Assembly (NCBI GenBank): GCA_013215025.1
Contig: JABSRR010000010.1
Span: 4,759-14,347 of the forward strand
From: Pseudomonadales bacterium
Lineage (GTDB): Bacteria; Pseudomonadota; Gammaproteobacteria; Pseudomonadales; DT-91
Length of the DNA stretch: 9,589 bases
Direction: 5' to 3'
Both the position numbers and the translations under genes were made by a program. The notes beneath the pieces were generated by a model. That model had not been told where the DNA came from. It was given only the letters and a program-made list of their open reading frames with translations, and ran no database searches. Shown here one piece after another: positions 1 to 6,349 of the stretch (position 1 is the first letter of the stretch; every line of letters starts with the position of its first letter).

Positions 1-1
1 T

Positions 2-679
2 AGCGGTGAATTTTTTATCATCCTGGCTGTTGTCGCACTGATCGGTAGTTTGTATACGGTAAAACAATTGCCGCATTCGCTGGCGCGGATTCTTGTCAGC
101 GTTGTCATCAAACGTCGCTATCGATTACATATTCAAGGCTTTGAGCATCTGCCAAAACAAGGCGCAAGCTTGCTGCTTGGCAACCATGTTAGCTGGATTG
201 ACTGGTTATTTATTCAATTAGCAAGCCCAAGACCGATTCATTTTGTGATCTTTAACGAATACTACGATAAAGCTTTTTTTAAACCGATCTTGCGTTTTTT
301 TGGCGCCATTCCAATTGGCAGCGGACAAACCAAGCAGGCCATTAACGCCATCGCCGACCGTTTAAACCAGCGCGCGGTAGTGTGCTTATTTCCAGAGGGC
401 CAGTTAACTACCGACGGGCAGATGAACGACTTTAAATCAGGTTATCAACTGGCGTTGCGCAGGTCTTCAGCCCCGGTAAAAATTATTCCGTTTTATCTTG
501 ACGGGTTATGGGGCAGCCGCTGGTCAAAAGCAACGGGCGACGCTAAAGGTAGTGGACAACTACTTTGGTTTAAGCGTCATATCACGATCCGTTTTGGACC
601 TGCACTCACTGAAAATATAAATCCCGATGAGCTCGCGCTTACGGTGAAACAACTTGCACAAGGAACTTATGATGATTAA
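2..679 (+). CDS. MFS transporter-lysophospholipid acyltransferase fusion, 3' part (partial at left edge)
   Basis: This is the C-terminal part of a protein that begins outside the window. The reading frame is open to base 2, so the TTG at 50 is not a credible start. The first visible residues (about bases 8-60) form a hydrophobic segment, FFIILAVVALIGSLYTV, which fits the last membrane helix of an MFS domain. A PlsC/LPLAT domain follows: NHVSWID with the catalytic H-x4-D (His codon 185-187), GAIPIG, the acyl-acceptor motif FPEG (392-403) and IIPFYLDGLWGS. The order MFS helix then PlsC is that of Aas/LplT-like proteins, which flip lysophospholipids across the inner membrane and reacylate them. 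Full Aas-type fusions often continue into an acyl-ACP synthetase domain; this one stops right after PlsC. It overlaps the next gene by 8 bases, suggesting translational coupling. The domain call is secure. The exact substrate (lysophosphatidylethanolamine or another lysolipid) is inferred. Confidence 0.88.
   Translation, partial: SGEFFIILAVVALIGSLYTVKQLPHSLARILVSVVIKRRYRLHIQGFEHLPKQGASLLLGNHVSWIDWLFIQLASPRPIHFVIFNEYYDKAFFKPILRFFGAIPIGSGQTKQAINAIADRLNQRAVVCLFPEGQLTTDGQMNDFKSGYQLALRRSSAPVKIIPFYLDGLWGSRWSKATGDAKGSGQLLWFKRHITIRFGPALTENINPDELALTVKQLAQGTYDD
660..664 (+). promoter_or_regulatory. Ribosome binding site choosing the HAD hydrolase start
   Basis: AAGGA lies 7 bases before the ATG at 672 and 4 bases before the ATG at 669. 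The spacing favours 672 and argues against the upstream in-frame TTG at 654, which lies 5' of this site. The site lies inside the end of the acyltransferase gene. Confidence 0.6.
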
Positions 680-1313
680 AGCTATTTTATTTGATTATGG
701 TGGTGTTTATGCGTACTCACCATTCGAAGCGGTGACAGAACTTGCCGTTGAAATGCAGCTTGACGCTGACTTTCTCAAAACTATTGTATTTGGTGACATG
801 CAGCAAGATACCAACCACCCTTGGCATCGTTTAGAGCGCGGCGAGATTAACCTTGAACAAGCGCGCGAGGGCATTATTGCAGAGGGCAAAAAACACCAGC
901 TGGACACTGACATATATCAAATGTTTGCGCACTTTGCTAATGTCGATAAAAGCATGCGTATGTCGCTGGCCAATAAAACGTTAGAGTGGAAGCAACGTGG
1001 CTTGAAGCTGGCTATGGTGACGAATAACCTGAAAGAATTTTCGCACTGGCGCGACACCTTTCCTTATGATGTTAAAGACGTCTATGATGTTGAATACGAC
1101 TCCTGCATCACCGGCAAACGCAAGCCTAATCCTGAAGTATTTCTTGAGGTGCTGGAACAACTGGAGGTCGATGCAGCAGAAGCATTATTTCTTGATGACC
1201 ACCAACCCAATGTAGACGCCGCCGCTGCGGTTGGCATTCATGCTTGGCTAGTGGAAGGAGACATTGAAAACAGTATTGATTGGGTAGAGGCCCAGCTTAA
1301 GCAAGAAAGCTAA
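672..1313 (+). CDS. HAD-superfamily (subfamily IA, sEH-N/YihX-like) hydrolase
   Basis: A 213-residue cytoplasmic haloacid-dehalogenase-fold protein, probably a small-molecule phosphatase. Motif I is FDYGGV with the nucleophile Asp8. Motif II is MVTNN with Thr117. Motif III is the Lys151 of KPNPEVF, and motif IV is the Asp175-Asp176 pair in ALFLDDHQPNV. The helical cap between motifs I and II (about residues 16-95) marks subfamily I. The usual second Asp of motif I (DxD) is Gly10 here, as in the YihX and epoxide-hydrolase N-terminal branch, where the motif is D-x-G. The start at 672 is chosen from the Shine-Dalgarno spacing; 669 is possible and adds one Met. The gene overlaps the acyltransferase stop by 8 bases and is probably cotranscribed with it. 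The substrate cannot be told from sequence; a role in lipid head-group or sugar-phosphate turnover is only a guess. Confidence 0.85.
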   Translation: MIKAILFDYGGVYAYSPFEAVTELAVEMQLDADFLKTIVFGDMQQDTNHPWHRLERGEINLEQAREGIIAEGKKHQLDTDIYQMFAHFANVDKSMRMSLANKTLEWKQRGLKLAMVTNNLKEFSHWRDTFPYDVKDVYDVEYDSCITGKRKPNPEVFLEVLEQLEVDAAEALFLDDHQPNVDAAAAVGIHAWLVEGDIENSIDWVEAQLKQES

Positions 1314-1350
1314 GCTAGCCAGTGGCTACTTTTGCTAGCCGTTAGCTTAG
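1310..1350. terminator. Hairpin between convergent genes, probable terminator
   Basis: CTAAGCTA (1310-1317) pairs perfectly with TAGCTTAG (1343-1350). Inside it, GGCTA (1324-1328) pairs with TAGCC (1336-1340) around a 7-base loop. The heptamer GCTAGCC also occurs twice directly (1314-1320 and 1334-1340), so alternative pairings exist. The stem contains the stop codons of both flanking genes. On the + strand it is followed by a T-rich stretch (1353-1362), which fits a rho-independent terminator for the HAD gene. On the - strand the following bases are less T-rich, so termination of the phosphatase operon is less certain. Confidence 0.6.
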
Positions 1351-2133
1351 GTATTTTTGTTTTAACAGCGCCAGCTTCTCAGCATCGATATCGAGGGCCT
1401 GCTCTAAGTAGGCCGATACGCTGCCATAGCTCTGTTCAATTTGCGCTAAGCCGGCATTCAAGTAGTCCTCATCGACAGACAACAAACGCTCCAAATCTTT
1501 TGCATCAACCTCAAATGATGACAATACAGCTGATGAGGCAATCCGTTCGGCAATCGACTTACGATGGGTTAGGTTGGTCAGCAGGTAATCTTGCATCACC
1601 ACGTCTTTTTCAACGCCCATGGCTAATAAGAAAATTGCTGCGGTAAAGCCGGTGCGATCTTTACCTTCGGTACAGTGAAACAAAATAGGCGTTTCAGCAT
1701 GCAATACAATGTCAAACCAACGCTTCACATCATCTTGGTGCTGCAGCACCATATTGCGGTTGACATCAATCAATAAGCCTTCGAACGCTTCAGCAGCACT
1801 GCCCTCGGCCAGCCGCCGATCGATATCTTCACGGGTGGTGCCGTCTAAATTAATTGGCAACCAGTGATAATGTATATGCGCCAGCAAACGTTCTGGTTGT
1901 GGTTCAAGATCAAGCTCACGCGCTTTGCGCAAATCGATAACATGATTGATGCCGAGCTGGCTGACAATGGTATCAATATCTTGATCGCTTGCATGCGTAA
2001 GTGTCGCAGATCGAAACAGCTTACCCCATTTTACTGAGCGCCCACAGGCGGTTGGGTAGCCGCCCAAATCGCGAAAATTACTCACCGATTGAAGATCTAC
2101 GACACGATCAGAAAGCGCTAAATTATCCTGCAT
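1342..2133 (-). CDS. Tyrosine/lipid phosphatase, MptpB-like (Y_phosphatase3 family)
   Basis: A 263-residue cysteine-dependent phosphatase. The P-loop HCTEGKDRTG gives the catalytic Cys154 and the phosphate-binding Arg160 (C-x5-R). Lys158 and Asp159 inside the loop are the signature of the MptpB/LipA-like group, whose members act on phosphotyrosine, phosphoserine/threonine and in some cases phosphoinositides. The N-terminal block NFRDLGGY (19-26) followed by KLFRSATL (38-45) is the usual family opening. There is no signal peptide, so the protein should be cytoplasmic. It is the last gene of the operon: only 3 bases separate its ATG from the stop of the flavoprotein gene, with at best a weak GATGAG ribosome site, so translational coupling is likely. 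The family call is firm. Whether it acts on a protein or on a phosphorylated metabolite made by the 805-aa phosphotransferase-like enzyme of the same operon is open. Confidence 0.9.
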   Translation of the reverse strand: MQDNLALSDRVVDLQSVSNFRDLGGYPTACGRSVKWGKLFRSATLTHASDQDIDTIVSQLGINHVIDLRKARELDLEPQPERLLAHIHYHWLPINLDGTTREDIDRRLAEGSAAEAFEGLLIDVNRNMVLQHQDDVKRWFDIVLHAETPILFHCTEGKDRTGFTAAIFLLAMGVEKDVVMQDYLLTNLTHRKSIAERIASSAVLSSFEVDAKDLERLLSVDEDYLNAGLAQIEQSYGSVSAYLEQALDIDAEKLALLKQKYLS

Positions 2134-2136
2134 ACA

Positions 2137-3852
2137 TTACTCATCGGCGAAATTATAAACGTGCTTAGATGCCTGATAGGCAAATGTCATAGCCGGCCCC
2201 AAAGTAGAACCCGGGCCAGGATAAGTCGGCAACACTGCAGCAGAATTATTGCCAAAAGCATATAAGCCGGGAATAGGCGCGCCATCGCTATGCTGCACCT
2301 GCGCATATTGATTAATAACCATACCACCCTGTGTGCCGAAGTCACCCGGATTAATCCGCACCGCATAAAAAGGGGCTTGTTCAAGCTTGCCCAAGCAAGG
2401 GTTTGGCTTAACCGATGAGTCGCCATAGTAACGGTCATAAGCAGCATCGCCGCGTTTAAAATCAAGGTCTTTACCCGTTTCTGCAAAACCGTTGAAACGC
2501 TGTATTGTTTGACTTAAGCCTTGCGGATCAATACCTAACTTTTCGGCTAATTCTGCAGGCGTTGCGCCTTTGGCAATCACACCTTCGGTAAAATATTCTT
2601 TAGGAATCATTTTGTCAGGTAAAGCCCATGGCCAAACGCTGCGCTTGTCTCTAAAACTTTGGTCAAACACCATATAGGCAGGTACACAGGGATTACCAGC
2701 CTGGTATTGTTCAAAGGTTTCCAACAGAAATGACATATAGTTCTGCGACTCATTGGAGAAGCGCTCGCCATTTTTGTTCACACAGATAGTGCCGGGCAAG
2801 GATTTATTTACAATGCTCAAAAAGGGATAGGGACGATTAGGCATTTCTTTGGTGGTACACCACCAGGCATTATTCATCAGCGCAGTTTGCGCACCAATCG
2901 CCTCACCTGCACGAATCGCATCACCGGTATTATGTTTACAGCCTGCACTCCACTCAGTATTTGTCGGCTGAGGCAAGTACTGTTCACGCATTGCTTGGTT
3001 ATGCTCGAAACCGCCGGCACCTAACATCACAGCTTTGCGCGCCTTAATCCGCATACGTTGGCCCTGTTGCTCAACAATCGCACCTACAACACGATCGTCT
3101 TCCACGATCAGCTCGCGCATCGGGCTGTTCGTCCAGAGCGGTATATGGCGATCTTGAAGTGATAAGAACAGGCGGATAACCCCAGCACCGCCACCTGTCG
3201 TGCGGCGTGAGAAACCCTTTCGCTTTAACAACCATGGTATATCTAAATAGTAGCTAAGCATCATGCGCAATAAAATTCTAGAACGCTCTGGCTTGCGCTC
3301 AATCAAAGCCTTACCTTCGGTTTGCGTTAGCGCAAATTTACCTTGGGCATACAGCGCACCATCAGGTCGCATACGCTGCATTTCTTGTTTCAACACCGAC
3401 CAATTAATCGGCTCTGGCTCCATCGAACGATGGCCCTCTCGCGCGCCAGGCGCATCCGAAAAATAATCGGGATAGCCACTTAGCGAGACATATCTAACAC
3501 GTGTACGATTGTGCAAAAAATCAATCATTCTGGGCGCATTTTGCAAATACGTTTTAAGCATATCGCGCTCAACTAAGTCGGCTGGCACAGTATGATCAAG
3601 ATAGCGATAGGCATCGTCAAAATTATCGGCCGCGCCTGCAGCTTTTGCGTAGCGATTATTTGGCACCCAGACACCGCCACCTGAAATAGCGCTGGTGCCG
3701 CCAAAATGCGCGCTCTTCTCAACGACTAAAATATCGTCAGCTTGGCCGTCAGCAGCGCTTAGCTTTGACATGTCGTGACAACAAATGGCTGCGGTTAAGG
3801 CACCATTGCCTGAGCCCACAACCAAAACATCGACTTCTTTATCCCAACTCAT
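2137..3852 (-). CDS. FAD-dependent 3-ketosteroid dehydrogenase-like flavoprotein (KstD-like)
   Basis: A 571-residue flavoprotein of the fumarate-reductase/KstD fold. KstD enzymes introduce a C1-C2 double bond into ring A of 3-ketosteroids. The FAD Rossmann motif is VVGSGNGA (11-18), and Glu45 in VVEKS should bind the ribose. Family marks follow in order: GGGVWVPNN (58-66), GYPDYFSDAPG (126-136), GAGGFEHN (278-285), TEWSAG (299-304), NESQNY (367-372), AYDRYYGD (471-478), GDFGTQGG (503-510) and YPGPGSTLGP (544-553). From known KstD structures, the C3-ketone binding pair corresponds to Tyr544 and Gly548. Tyr372 matches a catalytic Tyr, and the Tyr127/Tyr130 region the other. The stretch between the Rossmann glycines and Glu45 is about nine residues longer than in typical KstD, and the third Gly of GxGxxG is Ala18. 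A Delta4-(5alpha)-dehydrogenase or a non-steroid enone dehydrogenase remains possible. It starts 18 bases after the upstream gene. Confidence 0.82.
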   Translation of the reverse strand: MSWDKEVDVLVVGSGNGALTAAICCHDMSKLSAADGQADDILVVEKSAHFGGTSAISGGGVWVPNNRYAKAAGAADNFDDAYRYLDHTVPADLVERDMLKTYLQNAPRMIDFLHNRTRVRYVSLSGYPDYFSDAPGAREGHRSMEPEPINWSVLKQEMQRMRPDGALYAQGKFALTQTEGKALIERKPERSRILLRMMLSYYLDIPWLLKRKGFSRRTTGGGAGVIRLFLSLQDRHIPLWTNSPMRELIVEDDRVVGAIVEQQGQRMRIKARKAVMLGAGGFEHNQAMREQYLPQPTNTEWSAGCKHNTGDAIRAGEAIGAQTALMNNAWWCTTKEMPNRPYPFLSIVNKSLPGTICVNKNGERFSNESQNYMSFLLETFEQYQAGNPCVPAYMVFDQSFRDKRSVWPWALPDKMIPKEYFTEGVIAKGATPAELAEKLGIDPQGLSQTIQRFNGFAETGKDLDFKRGDAAYDRYYGDSSVKPNPCLGKLEQAPFYAVRINPGDFGTQGGMVINQYAQVQHSDGAPIPGLYAFGNNSAAVLPTYPGPGSTLGPAMTFAYQASKHVYNFADE

Positions 3853-3870
3853 GTTTTTTGCTCTGTTAGT

Positions 3871-6288
3871 TTATGCCGCTTGCTCTTCGCTTGCAGCATC
3901 AAGCTTTGATAGCACGCCAGTTTCGGCGTTTAAGCGAACGCGGTCACCGGTGCTAAATACGCTGGTTGCGCCTTGCAAGTTTACAATACAGGGCAGACCG
4001 TATTCACGCGCAATCACCGCACCATGCGACACCGCACTGCCGACATCCGTGGCCAAGCCAGCAATCAAGCTAAAATACGGCGTCCACGCAACATCGGTTA
4101 TCGGCGCAATTAAAATTTCACCCGGCTGAAGCTCGGCCGCCTCGCGCACATTCATCGCCACGCGAGCAACCCCCTCAACAACACCTTTGCTGACCGGCCG
4201 ACCCTGCATCTCGCCGTCTTGCAGCTCAAAATTTTGCTGCTCCAATGGCTCAGGCTTACCCACGACCAATTCACTAAACTCCAGTTTTTCTTGGAATTCG
4301 AACGCGAGTTTACGCAGTCTAATCTTCTCTTTTACTGCAGCCACTTGATCAGCGCGGTCGTCCGCCAAAATATAGGCTCCTAATTCATCGTGCATCAGGA
4401 AAAACACATCCTCTGCCTGCTCAAGCAGCTTTTTCTTCTGCATAAGTTCGCCCAAGTAGCGATAGGCACGCTTGAAATAGTGCGTAGTTTTCACCAACAG
4501 TGATTTCGTTTGCTCGCGACCGCGAATTGCATCGTGCGCTTTTGGTGCCAGAAACCTGACCAGCCAAGGCTGACTTGAAAGATCAAAATGTTGCGTTGCT
4601 TTGGTGCTGCCAAGGCCTTGAAACCTTGCATGCACAGACGCCTGCATCGGCTCGACCAAGGGCACCTGATCATCCACCCACGATGGCGTCATCAACTCTA
4701 GCTCACGATAACCACGGTGCCCGTGATTCTCGAGAAACAATAGATAGGCATTTCTGATTGGCCCTGCCGCTTTTGAATTAAGCCATTTTATCGCCGCATC
4801 CACATCAACATCGGCAAACTTTTCGCGCGCCTTAGGATGCTCGGCAATTAAGTCAACCAGCGCATCCATTTGTTCAACCAATAGGGCTGACTCAACCGAC
4901 TGCGCACCGGCTAACACTTTTGCTTGAATCGCTTGTTCGTCAGCTGTGGGAACCTTCTTGCCTTTCGATATCACGTTTTGCATGATTGTTTCAAACGTTC
5001 CTGAGCGGCATGATGAATGTCCGTGAGTTCGGTTAGCCTCATACAGCCAAGACAAATTATCATCGATCGACTGGTACATAGCCTCGACCGTATGTTTGTA
5101 AGGGATATAAAATGATTGGAAAGCTTGCGCAAACTCGGCAATATTGCTTTTAGTATCTGCCACATAGCGATAAAAATGACGAATCGCTAAAATACGACTG
5201 ATGATATTTTTGCGCCCGACAGGCTCTTTAAGCTCATCAACCACTCGGCCACAAATGGGTAACGCTGTATTTTCCGCAGAATATAATGCCGAATAACGCG
5301 CCACGTCCACCTGCGCTGATAAGTTTACAAACAAATAGCCTTGAGAATAAGGCATGCCAATATCGTTGGGTGGAACCTGACTAGGTTTTCGTCCAGAGCA
5401 GCCATTGAGCAATAATTCTAACATTTTGCTAAAAGCGCGAACCTGTGTAGATAAGGTTAATGGGCAGCATGCACCTGGTATAATCTCAGACACATTACTG
5501 CGGGTTAACACTTCATGATCTCGAATGGGATCATCTAATTCGCGCAGGTCCGAGCCGACGGTGGTAATCGGCCGCGCCTGAAGCCAAAGCACTTCACCAT
5601 CGGCATTGGTAGCCCATTCCATATCGAGTGGCCGACCCATTTTTTTCGCGCCCTCTCGCGATGCGCGCCAAAGCTCATGCAAGGTTTTTTGCTCAAGAAT
5701 TTGATGCTCACCGGCAAGATCAACCCGAGTCATTTTACCTGACTCATCCATCTCATAATGATCTGGCGTAGTTTCACCGCTGACTAAGGCTTCTCCTAAG
5801 CCTTCGACTGCATCGATCACCAACCTATCGTGCCGACCGCTGACTGGATCAACGGTAAACAGCACACCTGCGGCTTTCGCATCAACCATCTGCTGAACGA
5901 CTACGCACATCGTTGTTTCAGCCGCTTCCCCTTTTGCCGCCTGGTAGGCTGCCGCATGTTCTGCATCCAAGGACGCAACGCAATCGTTTATTGCCTGTTG
6001 CAAATCCGATAAGCCCTGCACATTGAGAATCGTTTCATACTGGCCGGCAAATGAATTATCTGCCGCGTCTTCACCCAATGCTGAAGAACGCACCGCAACC
6101 TTAGCGCTGCCAATTTTCTCATACGCCTCTGCTAAGTCATCTGGATAGACATTTTGCTTTGCGTTTTGAATCACAAACCCAGCTGGCACATTAAAACCAA
6201 GCTGCGTCAGCTCAGCCAAACCCTTTGCTTTGCCACCTACTGCCTGATCACTGATTTGTTCAAAAAATAACAGTGTCGGTTTGCTCAT
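3871..6288 (-). CDS. PEP-synthase/rifampin-phosphotransferase-like dikinase
   Basis: An 805-residue, three-part enzyme. An N-terminal PPDK/PEP-synthase ATP-grasp domain spans about residues 5-320 and shows VGGKAKGLAEL (17-27), AVRSSALGEDA (65-75), FAGQYET (80-86), LDMEWA (221-226) and LQARPIT (236-242). A divergent middle region (about 325-690) carries the HGHRG motif (522-526) also seen in rifampin phosphotransferases. A C-terminal swivelling phosphohistidine domain (about 695-795) carries TDVGSAVSHGAVIAREYGLP with the predicted phospho-acceptor His755. The family uses ATP to phosphorylate the His, releases AMP and Pi, and passes the beta-phosphate to a hydroxyl or enol acceptor. The length and domain order resemble rifampin phosphotransferase more than PpsA, which lacks this middle domain. 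The operon context points to a catabolic acceptor rather than antibiotic resistance, but this is inference. Ribosome site AGGGA (6295-6299) lies 6 bases from the ATG. Confidence 0.82.
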   Translation of the reverse strand: MSKPTLLFFEQISDQAVGGKAKGLAELTQLGFNVPAGFVIQNAKQNVYPDDLAEAYEKIGSAKVAVRSSALGEDAADNSFAGQYETILNVQGLSDLQQAINDCVASLDAEHAAAYQAAKGEAAETTMCVVVQQMVDAKAAGVLFTVDPVSGRHDRLVIDAVEGLGEALVSGETTPDHYEMDESGKMTRVDLAGEHQILEQKTLHELWRASREGAKKMGRPLDMEWATNADGEVLWLQARPITTVGSDLRELDDPIRDHEVLTRSNVSEIIPGACCPLTLSTQVRAFSKMLELLLNGCSGRKPSQVPPNDIGMPYSQGYLFVNLSAQVDVARYSALYSAENTALPICGRVVDELKEPVGRKNIISRILAIRHFYRYVADTKSNIAEFAQAFQSFYIPYKHTVEAMYQSIDDNLSWLYEANRTHGHSSCRSGTFETIMQNVISKGKKVPTADEQAIQAKVLAGAQSVESALLVEQMDALVDLIAEHPKAREKFADVDVDAAIKWLNSKAAGPIRNAYLLFLENHGHRGYRELELMTPSWVDDQVPLVEPMQASVHARFQGLGSTKATQHFDLSSQPWLVRFLAPKAHDAIRGREQTKSLLVKTTHYFKRAYRYLGELMQKKKLLEQAEDVFFLMHDELGAYILADDRADQVAAVKEKIRLRKLAFEFQEKLEFSELVVGKPEPLEQQNFELQDGEMQGRPVSKGVVEGVARVAMNVREAAELQPGEILIAPITDVAWTPYFSLIAGLATDVGSAVSHGAVIAREYGLPCIVNLQGATSVFSTGDRVRLNAETGVLSKLDAASEEQAA

Positions 6289-6330
6289 GAGAAATCCCTG
6301 TATTTATTATTGTACTGCTTAAACATATTC

Positions 6331-6349
6331 GCGCCGCTTACAGCTGCGC
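6331..6349 (-). other. Possible intercistronic hairpin after the Rieske gene
   Basis: In the operon transcript the bases just after the Rieske stop read GCGCAGC, a 5-base loop, then GCGGCGC. They form four G-C pairs, one A-G mismatch and two more G-C pairs. No U-run follows, so it is not a typical terminator. It could protect the upstream message or partly reduce readthrough into the next gene. It rests on one short, imperfect stem. Confidence 0.3.

Noticed and set aside
654..671. TTG start upstream of the HAD hydrolase
   Set aside because: The AAGGA site follows this codon and is correctly spaced for ATG 672; the HAD fold begins with MIKAILFDYGG.
1332..1646. 104-codon open frame on the + strand opposite the phosphatase gene
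   Set aside because: It begins inside the terminator hairpin and runs antisense to a clear phosphatase; its translation looks like low-complexity shadow sequence.
3785..4129. 114-codon open frame on the + strand across the flavoprotein-dikinase junction
   Set aside because: It lies antisense to two genes with full family motifs, and its translation has no recognisable domain.
3871..6288. Call as a dedicated rifampicin-resistance gene
   Set aside because: Domain order alone does not show the rifamycin pocket, and the neighbours are catabolic oxidoreductases rather than resistance genes.
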